This document shows, piece by piece, positions 30,970-40,947 of a stretch of 64,000 bases of DNA; positions within the stretch are counted from its first letter, which is position 1; every line of letters begins with the position of its first letter. The DNA is from Ceratodon purpureus. Taxonomy: Eukaryota > Streptophyta > Bryopsida > Pseudoditrichales > Ditrichaceae. Where the stretch lies: contig CM026424.1 in NCBI GenBank assembly GCA_014871385.1, positions 9,096,847-9,160,846 of the forward strand, in the 5' to 3' direction. Below the pieces are notes generated by a model, which did not search any database, was not told where the DNA came from, and was given only the letters and a program-made list of their open reading frames with translations. A program made the translations under genes and the position numbers.

Positions 30970-32300
30970 TCAAACAGCTGGGATGTTAGAAAATGAGAAA
31001 CCCTTGTAACCCTTATATGCATAGTACGCAATCCTAGTGTAGTAAAACCCTGGCATAAACAGAAGTGTTCCAAGAATGGCAAAGGCGATGCCTGTCACAC
31101 ACCACACAAAGAAACGAAGAATCAGCGTTGTGCCGTGTGAACCGTAGTCTTGCCCAACAAGATGCTGCTAACACATCCAAACTGCCACTGATGAAATACC
31201 AGATAGGAAAAGCACAATTCGGAGAAACTATGAAAAAAACTGGATCATGGAAAACCTGACATTATCCGAATCCATCCATAATATTATCAAAATATCATAA
31301 AGGTTTTACGACTTCACTAGTTAGCCGAACTCTATAGACACCAACTAGGTCGTCCAAGGAGACGTGAGCAGGCAGATTACATAACAAAGATAGGGTTAAT
31401 TTAGAATTATACCGTACGCTCCCATAAACGTACCAGCCACGCAATGGTCATTAATAACAAACTTCCTCATGTATGCATATGTTCGGCATGCATATACATG
31501 TAATGTACTTTCATCCAACAGTAACCAATCTATCTACACGCAGTAGGATGTCAATCAACGACGTGTGAATAATGCGGCTCATTAAAATAACCAAAGGGGC
31601 GTGACCAGTCAGATCCCTAAAGCACGAAAAATTATAGAAAATCTCCAAATCCTGTGCACGACAATGAAATTCCACTACCAGATCATGCTTCTCCTCGTAT
31701 GTAATCAAAAAGATCAGAGAATTAGTCTGCGCAAGCCCTGATCATCAGAGGAAGGCTCACAAACTTCAATTGAGAAACCACGATTTCTAAAAACTGATAC
31801 TCACACAACCAAAACGCTGCCCAGAAATCCCACTATCTACCGTCCTAAACGTAACGCCTGGCAGAACCCTGACAACTCGTTCATCCGCCTCCTCACCATT
31901 CAACAACCCACAAGCCCCCAAACCCTATCTACTCATTCCACGACATCAAACTCATCCAACCCCTCAAATTCAACAAGATCCACAACACTAAACCCCCAAT
32001 ACCTCACTTCACACACCCAAGGGTTAACAAACACAACCCCCAATCAAAAAGCCACTCCAAAATCACCAACCCTCACGAAAGAATGAACACATCACAACCA
32101 CAACAACCAAGCTCACCGTGACCCGAATCTCCGCCCACTTTGTACACCGACATGACAACCCCGAAGACAATCCCCAGCGTGCCGAGCGCCAGCAGCGTCA
32201 CGGCCAGCGCAATTTCCTTCACAGGCGGCCCGTTGTGAACAATGAACGTCCCCCCGCTCACGTCGTCCCGGATTGAAAACGTATGGTCTACGTACGCCAT
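30970..32300 (-). CDS. TMEM230: TMEM230 (DUF872) membrane protein, 2 exons, 101 aa
   Basis: A small two-pass membrane protein of endosomal/secretory trafficking; in animals TMEM230 is linked to Rab vesicle transport. Minus exons: 32300-32117 and 31091-30970, joined in phase (G|GC). The plant-type start [13 protein letters not shown], the [10 protein letters not shown] segment, a first hydrophobic helix (about residues 29-50), the KVGGDSGHG loop and a second helix ([23 protein letters not shown]) are visible. The end is the conserved [13 protein letters not shown]. The length equals the usual plant homologue (about 100 aa). A single intron of about 1 kb carries half of a segment that is duplicated upstream of the purple acid phosphatase gene. 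Confidence 0.95.
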
Positions 32301-33169
32301 TGCAACGACCTACCGCAACAAAAACCCCACAACTGACCTCCAAACTCTCCAACCCCAATCTCTCAGCTCCAAACTCTGCAATCAATCAACCAAAGCGCAA
32401 ACTCCCAATGCTCTTCACCTCCTGCTCCTCCTCCTGCTCCTCCTCCTTCTCCTCCTCACTCTTCCTCTCTCTCTCTCGCTCCCACTCCCTTCGCTCAAAC
32501 CGCCTCGCCTCGCTTCGTCTCCGCTTCGAGGTTTCTTCGAGCTCTGTTCTCTGCGAGCTATTGCCACCTTCGCTCTGCTTCGACACAGCTACCGGAAAGC
32601 CACCATTTAAGACCTGTTTCTTCTCTTTTTGAACATTCAGAGGAGATTATGTACGCGGACGTTAGATTTTGGTGGTATTAGGTGACATGACGGTTTTGGG
32701 TCTGGTTACAGGAGCTTGACGTGAAGGAAGTCAGAGCGACGAAGTGAGGCTTCAAAGTAGGGAACCCAAATGTGTTTGATATCTTCAGGGTCTAGATATT
32801 GTGATGAGATTCTTGGCTTTTTGTAGAATTTGGGCGGACTTAGGTGTGCGTCGGAACCGGGTGGAGTGACTGGTCGGATGATCATGTCAGGAGTCGACGT
32901 GGGAAGGAAGACTGGAGGGTTGGCCTGGTGGCGACGTAAGACCGGGTCGGGTAGGTCCGGGTATCGGTTGGGTATGGTGGGACCGGGCGCTTCCTCCGGG
33001 AGCTTGCTAGGTTGGGGGCCCCTTTGTGTTCCTTTGAAAGGCGTTCAAGTTCATGGGAAACTGCAGCCTGGATTCCTAATTATTTTCCATGGGGGCCACT
33101 TGGCGATGGGTTAATGGTGGTTTGTTTGCTTTTGATACCATGCGGTAAAGGATTCCATATTTTGTACTA
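31627..33169 (-). repeat. Duplicated segment, complete copy (TMEM230 intron, exon 1, promoter)
   Basis: A segment of about 1.54 kb that recurs in shortened form at 53762-54882 in the same orientation. It covers part of the TMEM230 intron, exon 1, the leader and about 850 bp of upstream DNA. The two copies are nearly identical over long stretches (for example 32830-33114 against 54543-54827), so the duplication is recent. This copy keeps the functional exon and is presumably the source. Confidence 0.9.
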
Positions 33170-33217
33170 AAATCATGCAGTGCTACATTTAGTGCTGGCA
33201 AATTCGCTAAATGTTTA
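32301..33217 (-). promoter_or_regulatory. TMEM230 leader and promoter
   Basis: Upstream of the TMEM230 start codon lies a purine/pyrimidine-biased leader (plus-strand CT-rich run at about 32418-32485, GA-rich on the coding strand), typical of plant 5' leaders. Further upstream is a G-rich stretch of about 300 bp (32830-33114) that is open in one plus frame. It is conserved in the second copy only because of recent duplication and is not treated as a gene. Confidence 0.4.
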
Positions 33218-33221
33218 TTAA

Positions 33222-33237
33222 CCCTTTAGTGCCCAGC
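33222..33237 (+). repeat. piggyBac left terminal inverted repeat
   Basis: CCCTTTAGTGCCCAGC directly follows target site TTAA. A second, internal copy in inverted form (GCTGGGGC) lies about 20 bp further in, a subterminal arrangement that could add transposase contacts. Confidence 0.93.
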
Positions 33238-34416
33238 AGACCCATTTGTGGTCGCTGGGGCATCGGAAACTGGAATTCCGGTGACGCTATTCCGGGACAG
33301 CAAAAGTGTATACCGGGACGGACCAGGGCGTGAACATTATCTGCAAGTTGGAAAAAAAAATTTCGAATCGGATCATGAGAGACCCCTCAAATACATGATT
33401 ATACTGGAACACCGTAAGAAAGAAAACTAGCGTGGAAGGGAAAAGAAGAACCCCCTACGTATAATTTGCGCTAAACAAGTGCTTGGGTTTCCAAAGTGGA
33501 CTTCAGTGTTCCCACGTGGTAAGGGGAGGCGTTCTCATTCGGTGGGAACAAGAGTTCACCATAACCGTCCCCTCGTATTCGCGGGTGGACCGGGGGCACC
33601 CGACGAGAGAGCTTTTCTTCCGTTCGCGGGCCTGCGTTGAAACCCTGAGCGGTGTCGCGACCACAGCTGGTTCACAGAAGGGTTTTGAGGGATATGGGTT
33701 CAGGAGGTTGCGTCGCGACCGAGGTGTGGGTGCATTTAATTGCGTTGCGTAAGTTTTCGGGTCGTGTCAGGTATTTGCAGGGGATTCCTGTGGTTCGAGG
33801 TTTAGGGCGGAGCGATGGGATTAGGAGGCGGAAGGGGATTGGGAGAGAGACGCTGCGGCATTTGGACGATTGCGTATGGGCATGGTGAAGGGGGCAGTGA
33901 ATGGGTGTGTTACGCCAGTGGAGGAGATCGTAAGCGGGCTGCGCAGACTCAGGGAATTTATCAGGCCAGTCGGCTACATCAGCCTACTCAGCTACAAACA
34001 CTAAAGCCCAGGTATGTTGCGTGCTGTATGCAGTTGTTTTATGTGTTCAATTCATGCTTGAAGTTGGCGGCTGTGGCAGAGGGGAGGAAGGACTAGGAGT
34101 GAGGGTAATCTTAGAGTTAGCTACGGAATTCGCTGATCTACGGGGGGAAATATTGATAGGGCATGCAATCGAAGGCGGCGTCACGGCAAGGTGCACTACT
34201 AGGCGACCTCCCAGGCAATCGAGGCGTGCAATGCAGTGGCCGCCCCCACCATCAAGTCCCCCCCCCCCCCCCCCTTCCCCGACGCCCACCGGATCCTGCT
34301 GGAGTGGGGACAGGAGCAAGGTGCGAGAGGACATGCGCAGGAGGTATTGGGAGCACTGCTTCGGAGGGAGTACCTCTCACGATTGCCGCTGCCCCGAGGG
34401 TGCAAAGGATGCTCGG
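33238..34416. other. Left arm of the piggyBac element
   Basis: Moderately GC-rich DNA between the left end and the nested retrotransposon. Several plus-strand frames are open. One between 34236 and 34416 is coding-like and contains a CKGC motif; when joined across the insertion it continues for about 15 codons into 40849 onward. A poly-C tract at 34258-34274 lies inside it. No family is recognised. Confidence 0.45.
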
Positions 34417-35107
34417 TGTTGCGGACGGCATCTCTAAGATAGAGCAAGGGACTAAATTGAGGGGATACCTCAAAGGGAGACAAGAATAGACTAGAAGTGA
34501 GGGGATTCCTCACACAAGACTCAGAATAACACTTGAAGTGGGAAAACTAGAAGTGATATTGATAACTGAAAGAGTATGTACAACTGGTGTTGAAGAGAGT
34601 GAGGAGCAATGGCCCTCGACTCTCTATTTATACTAGGCTAGAGGAAACTTCCGAAGAAAGGTCCTAGAGACCTTGGGAAGCATCCATAGGACCTTCCGGA
34701 AGCTTATGGGAGCTTCCGGAATCTAAGAAGGTCAAGCGGAACCTTCTGGAAGCTTATGGAAGCTTCCGGAAACAATTGGATCCGTATGGAACCTTCCGGA
34801 AGCTTGTAGAAGCTTCCGGAAGCTTGTAGAAGCTTCCGGAAACTGCTAGAACTATAAGGAAGCTTGTAGAAGCTTCTAGAAACTACTAGAACTACAAGGA
34901 AGCTTGTGGAAGCTTCCGGAAACTACTGGAAGGTTCTAGAAAGTAGTAGAAGCATGTAGAACCTTCTAGAAAATAATAGCATTTAAGCACGCTTAGCCAC
35001 CGCAGTTTGGGAAAGCTCTTGAGAAGCTTCCGTGTTGCGGATTCGGTATAGGTCCCACGGTAAACTCGTGGGGCGTGGATGAAGTCCGGTATGGCACGTC
35101 CGTGACA
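34417..35107 (-). repeat. 3' LTR of the chromovirus
   Basis: This LTR is 691 bp, the same length as the other. The differences I can find are two near its left end and one C/T change within the GAA array region. It carries the same GAA array (34699-34971) and TATA box (34625-34632). Confidence 0.95.
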
Positions 35108-35120
35108 TCACCCCCCTTCA
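35108..35120 (-). other. Polypurine tract
   Basis: The minus-strand GAAGGGGGGTGA directly abuts the 3' LTR, as expected for the plus-strand primer of LTR retrotransposons. It confirms the minus orientation. Confidence 0.8.
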
Positions 35121-35539
35121 AGGAACGAGTTCTACGAGTTTCTCTGGAAACCATTAATAACACAGGAAACAAGAATGTTCACGTGGGATTCACGTGAATA
35201 GGACAAAAAAGAAGAATTTACATGGTACGGAATACCGTTAAATCAAATGTCGGCGCTGGCGACGAGAAAGTCATGCGGTCGTCGTCGGGCAAGAGAGTTG
35301 CGGACTGGTATAAGACCCTTGGGCTGGCAACATGAGACATCGGCGAGGTGGCGATCGCAATCCTATCATACTTTCGGCCGACGTGAGTTCGAAGGCCTGT
35401 CCCCGCAAAACTGAGCTAGACAAGTGCGTCGTCGCCTCGTCGATACCACCACCGTTTGAGTTCAAAGTCTCTGCATCTGCACCTGCACCAATGGAAAGGC
35501 ACAGAGCTTGGTGCTGGTGGCGGTCCAGACGCATTGAAC

Positions 35540-36990
35540 TCAAATGTTTCTTGGTTTTTGAGGATACTGCCGATGAAACTCCTGAATCATTTCAGGGGCA
35601 TTCTGAAGGTTTGAGACAGGCTCCCAGGTTCTTTCGCTGATGTCATAGCCATGCCAATGCACAAGGTATTCTAGCCGTCGACGGTGGATGCGAGAGTCCA
35701 GAATCTCCGAGACTTCAAATTCTTCATCTCCTTCAATTTCAATTGCATGAGGGGGTTCTTGAACTCTACCTGGTAATGTTGACTCTTTATATGGCTCGAG
35801 GATAGAGACATGGAATACGGGGTGGATCTTCATAGAGGCAGGTAACTCCAACCGGTAGGCCACCTTATTGATTTGCTTGACCACTGGGAATGGTCCAAGG
35901 CGACGGTAGTCAAGTTTGTCAGATGGCCGTCGAGTCTTCAAGTTCCGACGAAGTAGCCATACCTTGTCTCCAACAGAGATCTGAGGATGATCCTTGCGAG
36001 ACTTGTCGGCGTTGGTCTTCTGATGTTGTTGGGCTTGAATGAGGCTCTGCTTCATCTCTTTCTGAATATCAAATAATCGGGTAGCAAGCTCAGCAGCAGC
36101 GGGATTTTCAGAAATGTTCAAGTTGAATTGATCAAACCTTGGATGACGACCGTGGTTTGCAAAGAAGGGGGTCTGTTGAGTAGACCCTTGTAATGTGTTG
36201 TTGTAAGCAAACTCGGCAAGCGGCAACAAGTCCACCCAGTTATCTTGATGATAGTTGATGGTGCAACGCAAGTACTGCTCCAACACTTGATTGACGCGCT
36301 CGGTTTGGCCATCGGTCTGAGGATGGTATGCTGAAGACAACTTGATCTCAACTCCTAGAATCTTGAATAATGATTGCCAAAACTTGGATGTGAATTGCGT
36401 ACCGCGGTCAGAGATGATGTCGTTAGGCAGGCCATGGAGTCTGTAGACGTTGTTTACAAAAAGTCTTGCTGTCTCTTCACCGGTCACAGTCTTGTGGCAC
36501 GGAATGAAGTGTGCCATCTTGGTGAGCTGGTCAACAACAACAAAGATTGAATCAAAGGTCTTGGATGGTGGGAGATCCACAATAAAATCCATGGATATGG
36601 ATGTCCATGGGGCTTCTGGAATCGGCAACGGTTGAAGTAACCCATATGGCCGATGACGAGGGATCTTGGATCTAGAGCAGGTGTCACACGTTGTGACATA
36701 ATCCTTCACGGTTTTCCACATTTGTGGCCACCAAAAGTCTCTAGATATCAGCTCCATGGTCTTGTTGTAGCCAAAATGTCCCGCCGATGGAAAGTCGTGT
36801 CGGGACTGGAGCACTTGAAGTCGGCAGGGGCCTTCAGGGACATAAAGTAATCCCTGATAGTATAATAGCCCATCTTTGAACTCGAATCTTGGATCAGCAT
36901 CGTCTTGGGGAGTCTCACGCGATCTAGAAATCCGTGAACTGGGAGTAGACAACTGGATATTGAGCTCCTTCGAGGAAGTGACGCCACTCT
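35540..36990 (-). pseudogene. Chromovirus pol part 2: integrase with chromodomain
   Basis: Out of frame with pol part 1 after the internal deletion. Integrase is otherwise well preserved: the HHCC zinc domain (ending TTCDTCSRSK), the catalytic core (SMDFIVDLP, SDRGTQFTS and HPQTDGQTERVNQ), and a GPF/Y-type module (RRLGPFPVV). The C-terminus is a chromodomain (FEVSEILDSR, YLVHWHGYD, TWEPVSNL), which in this group directs integration to modified chromatin. The open frame ends at 35540. Confidence 0.95.
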
Positions 36991-38762
36991 TGGAAAGAGT
37001 CGACAATGGCTAAAAGCTCCTTGTCGTGAATCTCGTAATTGATCTCGGCGGCTGTGAATTTTCGCGAGTGGAACGCGACGGGATGAAGGCGTCCTTCTTT
37101 GTCGGGTTGTGAGAGGGCCGCTCCAAGGGCAAAGTCAGAAGCATCCGTTTCTAGGAAGAACGGCTCCTGAAAGTCAGGGTGTGTCAGAATAGGCGCTGTT
37201 GTAAACGCCTTCTTCAAAAATTCAAAGGCTTGGCTTGCTTCCGCATTCCACTCGAGCTTTTCCTTGCAAGTTAATCGTGTCAACGGAGCTGCAATCTTGG
37301 AATAGTCTTGGATGAAGATTCGATAGAAGTTTGCAAAACCGAGGAAGCACTGTACGTCTCGAACGGTGATCGGCTTCTTCCAATCAATGATTGTCTGAAT
37401 CTTCTTAGGGTCCATCGATAAACCCTCTCCAGAAATGATGTAGCCCAGAAATTCAACTTGGAGTTGGTGGAAAACGCACTTCTCCAGCTTGGCGTAGAGT
37501 CCTGCAGCGCGTAACTTTTCCAATACCAGTCGGACATGTTTGATGTGGTCTTCTTCATTCTTGGAGAAAACCAGTATGTCATCGAGGTAACAGACAACAA
37601 AATCATCTAGAAACTCGCGGAATATGTCGTTCATTAGGTGTTGAAAGATGGCAGGTGCGTTGGTAAGACCAAAAGGCATGACATTGTATTCAAAGTGTCC
37701 ATACCTAGTTCGGAATGCCGTCTTCCATTCGTCACCTTCCTTGATACGTACTAGGTTGTACGCTCCACGAAGATCGATCTTGGTGTAGATCTTTGCTTGA
37801 CCGAGTTGGTCAAGAAGTCCTGAGATAAGCGGCAATAGGTACCGGTTCTTGATTGTGACCTTGTTTAGTCCACGATAGTCCACGCACATCCGAAGGGAGC
37901 CGTCTTTCTTCTTGACAAATAGGATAGGAGCTCCGGCAGGTGACTTGGAATGTCGAATGAAGTTCTTTGCAAGATTTTCATCAAGGTACTCTCGCAACGC
38001 AGCAAGCTCATTCTGTGAGAGGCTATAGATTGGACCAAATGGAGGTTGCGCACCTTCTTGAAGTTCGATGCCGCAGTCATAAGGTCGATGTTGGGGGAGT
38101 GTATCGGCGTTCTTCTTCTCAAACACATCTCGATACTCCTCATACTTTGCTGGTAACTTGATTGATTCTTGAGCCGGTTGAGATGTTGGAGTTGCATAAA
38201 TTGCAAAGACACTCCCATTCTTAGCCGCCTTCATAAAGGCTCGACCACCGACCATCAACGGAACCTTGACCTCAGACTTTTGGATTTGGTAAGGGTATAG
38301 ATTTGGACTATTTTTAGGGTTTTTAAAAGGAATATGAGAAACTACGGTTGGATATGTTAACCTTCGATTTTTCCAATCTATATCTGGATTGACCACCTCT
38401 AACCAGGAGAGACCTAAGACGAGAGGATTAGAGGGAGAACTAATGATATTGAATACGATAATACTGCGTTGCCCTTCTAGGATAATGTCTAAGGGTTTGG
38501 TTTCGTGGGTGACATCTCCTGAAATCAAGGGTCTACCGTCGATAACCTCTACTGCTACAGGGTATTTTTTGGAGACTACAGGGAGATTATGACGTTTTAC
38601 AAGACCCCTATCAATAAAACAAGCAGAGGCTCCGGAATCTAACAAGGCTTTAACTTTTACGTGATGTGGATGACAATCTATCTTAAGCGGGATATGAAAA
38701 CAACGAGAGGGTTCATAGGATAAGATAGGACCTGATGACGTGGCAACACTTGTCAGCCGCAC
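36924..38762 (-). pseudogene. Chromovirus pol part 1: protease, reverse transcriptase, truncated RNase H
   Basis: This frame opens inside the gag 3' end in a different reading frame, so gag and pol would be linked by frameshifting. Aspartic protease is seen as LLDSGASACFID. The reverse transcriptase shows VKKKDGSLRMCVDYRGLN, MPFGLTNAP and the catalytic YLDDIL. RNase H begins with LETDASDFALGAALSQ and keeps the ELLAIVDSFQEWRHFLEG helix, then is lost abruptly after YPVV. About 100 codons of RNase H and linker appear to be deleted and the frame changes at the junction near 36940. Confidence 0.95.
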
Positions 38763-38767
38763 GGTCC

Positions 38768-39754
38768 CTAATGTGGCTGGCAGCTGTCGTTTTCCGACTC
38801 GACTTCCTCATGGTTTGGCTCAGAAGTGCTTGAGGTGCTCCGAAACTTGTGTGGCTTTGGTCCCTGAGGTTTCACAGGGCAGTTCTTTACGCTATGGTCC
38901 TTCCCTCCACAATATAAACGCAACTGCTCCTTGCGACGCCACTCTTTCTCTTCTTCGCTCAACTTTCTAACTTTAGAGGTGTCAATTTGCATCGGCTCTG
39001 CGGTCGAAGTGTTCGAAGATGTCTGATGGATTGGAGTTGCGTAATCCGCTCGATATGATCCGAAGAGCAATCGTTGCTCTAGTCGCTGCTCAAACAACCG
39101 ATTGTCGCAGTCGATTGCTTGAGTAATGGCTTCAGACAGAGTAGTTGGCTTGGGCAAATTCAGCAACAAGGTCTTGATATCGTCGCGGAGTCCCCATCGA
39201 AACATGGTGATGAGAGCCGCATCGTTCCAACTGAGGTCACATGCAAGTTGTTGGAATTCTGCAACGTACGCTGAAGCTGGGCGCGATCGCTGTTGCAGTG
39301 TTCGAAGTTTTGTTGTTGCTATAAGGGCTCGATCTCTCTCTCCAAAGGTTCGGTTGAGTTCTTCCAGGAATTGGTCAAGATGTGCTAGAAGCGGAGAATT
39401 CTTCTCCAACAAGGAAGAAAACCAAGATGACGCGGCTCCTGTGAGCAACGTTCCAATGAATCCGACTTGTATTTCTCCTGTTGAATACCTCTAAGGTTGG
39501 AGACGGAAGATGAGCCGAATCTTGTTGATAAAATCCCGGAGTTTCGTACGATCTCCCTCAAATTTATCCGGCAAGGCTACTCGAGGTTCCTTTGGCGCAT
39601 GTGGAGCAGGATCTACTACACTGGTTGGAACAGGGATTGGAGTTGGAGCAACTTGAAGCTGTTCCATGGCACTTCGTAGGTTGGCATTCTCCTGCTGTAA
39701 GTGCTGTAGCATGGCAAACATGTCATGCATCTCAATGTTCGGAACGTCACCCAT
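38768..39754 (-). pseudogene. Chromovirus gag, interrupted by one stop
   Basis: Gag supplies the capsid and nucleocapsid. The frame starts at an ATG at 39754 (MGDVPN), runs through a coiled-coil-like stretch (FAMLQHLQQENANLRSAMEQ), meets TAG at 39493-39491 and continues in the same frame with the conserved capsid region (LTGAASSWFSSL, then a TFGERDR segment). It ends in a zinc knuckle and an acidic tail. The knuckle reads LRLYCGGKDHSVKNC; the first of the three Cys is replaced by Arg through a single base change. Both defects are single transitions. The pol frame overlaps the end of gag. Confidence 0.9.
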
Positions 39755-40095
39755 CTTGAATTCGATAGGTCTCACAAGTAAATAAAGAAGCAGAGTTTCG
39801 CATCGTGTACTTTCGGAACGACTATAAGAACTGAAGACCTCAAGAAATTCAAATAAAACTCTTCGCTCTTCTCTCGAATGATGATATCTCTAAGTTCGGT
39901 CTTTAGCCTAAAGAAAATACGTATTTCTAAAGTAACTGGACTTGACGAAATAGGAAGTCGGTTCAAGTCCAGGAAAAAACTCTCATAGGGATGACTATAT
40001 GACGAATATCAGCTTAAGGGAGGGAAATCCGCAACCCTTAAGGCGTCACGACTCTCCTGAAGAAGAGGGGTAATCCACACTCTATCTTACAAGAG

Positions 40096-40110
40096 CAGAC
40101 TCTGATATCA
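40096..40110 (-). other. Candidate primer binding site, displaced
   Basis: On the minus strand TGATATCAGAGTCTG resembles the common plant primer binding site for initiator-Met tRNA (TGGTATCAGAGC), with two or three mismatches. It lies about 43 bp inside the LTR end instead of directly next to it. Either the site is atypical or the true primer site is the unrecognised sequence adjoining the LTR. Confidence 0.35.
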
Positions 40111-40360
40111 GGAAGAACCCGAGACAGAACTAGGAATTCACTCTCTTCAAACTGTTGCGGACGGCAACTCTAAGATAGAGCAAGAGACTAAATTGAGGGG
40201 ATACCTCAAAGGGAGACAAGAATAGACTAGAAGTGAGGGGATTCCTCACACAAGACTCAGAATAACACTTGAAGTGGGAAAACTAGAAGTGATATTGATA
40301 ACTGAAAGAGTATGTACAACTGGTGTTGAAGAGAGTGAGGAGCAATGGCCCTCGACTCTC

Positions 40361-40368
40361 TATTTATA
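40361..40368 (-). promoter_or_regulatory. LTR TATA box
   Basis: TATAAATA on the minus strand, placed between the GAA array in U3 and the presumed transcription start about 30 bp further left. The same sequence is present in the other LTR at 34625-34632. Confidence 0.75.
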
Positions 40369-40434
40369 CTAGGCTAGAGGAAACTTCCGAAGAAAGGTCC
40401 TAGAGACCTTGGGAAGCATCCATAGGACCTTCCG

Positions 40435-40707
40435 GAAGCTTATGGGAGCTTCCGGAATCTAAGAAGGTCAAGCGGAACCTTCTGGAAGCTTATGGAAGCT
40501 TCCGGAAACAATTGGATCTGTATGGAACCTTCCGGAAGCTTGTAGAAGCTTCCGGAAGCTTGTAGAAGCTTCCGGAAACTGCTAGAACTATAAGGAAGCT
40601 TGTAGAAGCTTCTAGAAACTACTAGAACTACAAGGAAGCTTGTGGAAGCTTCCGGAAACTACTGGAAGGTTCTAGAAAGTAGTAGAAGCATGTAGAACCT
40701 TCTAGAA
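40435..40707 (-). promoter_or_regulatory. 10-bp-phased heat-shock-element array in U3
   Basis: GAA triplets (plus strand) start at 40435, 40455, 40475 and then at nearly every tenth base to 40705, about 25 in phase, with only isolated gaps. Where TTC falls in the opposite half-turn, the 13-base pattern GAAnnTTCnnGAA is perfect. I count nine such sites, starting at 40475, 40495, 40525, 40545, 40565, 40605, 40645, 40665 and 40695. This is the binding site of trimeric heat-shock factors. The array is immediately upstream of the TATA box on the transcribed strand. The other LTR has the same array. Heat inducibility is inference from the motif. Confidence 0.8.
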
Positions 40708-40947
40708 AATAATAGCATTTAAGCACGCTTAGCCACCGCAGTTTGGGAAAGCTCTTGAGAAGCTTCCGTGTTGCGGATTCGGTATAGGTCCCACGGTAAA
40801 CTCGTGGGGCGTGGATGAAGTCCGGTATGGCACGTCCGTGACACTCGGATCCAAATTCCCTAGAGCCTCGGCAGCTGCGGTATTTATTTTGAAGACAAGC
40901 GGCCCGGATTCCGGGTTGGCGGGATCGAATTCAGGAAGGGGATCAGA

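Larger units (their letters stand above)
34417..40843 (-). mobile_element. Ty3/gypsy chromovirus retrotransposon, defective
   Basis: A 6,427-bp element read on the minus strand, with two 691-bp LTRs and a 5-bp target duplication CTCGG (34412-34416 and 40844-40848). LTRs start TG and end CA. Domain order is gag, protease, reverse transcriptase, RNase H, integrase and chromodomain, which defines a chromovirus. The LTRs differ at about three positions, so insertion was recent. The coding part is nonetheless broken: an in-frame stop in gag, loss of one zinc-knuckle Cys, and a deletion with frame change between RNase H and integrase. It sits inside coding-like sequence of the piggyBac element and interrupts it. 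Confidence 0.97.
40153..40843 (-). repeat. 5' LTR (promoter LTR) of the chromovirus
   Basis: On the minus strand this is the upstream LTR. From 40843 leftwards it holds U3 with an array of GAA units (40435-40707), then TATAAATA (plus-strand TATTTATA at 40361-40368), then R/U5 to 40153. The order of heat-shock-type units just upstream of a TATA box is that of a functional promoter. Confidence 0.95.

Noticed and set aside
32242..32632. Two long overlapping open frames in the TMEM230 leader
   Set aside because: They run through a CT-rich tract that is open in several frames and are antisense to the TMEM230 exon.
32830..33114. 94-codon plus-strand open frame repeated almost exactly at 54543-54827
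   Set aside because: Its conservation is explained by the recent segmental duplication of the TMEM230 upstream region; it has no domain and no sign of independent selection.
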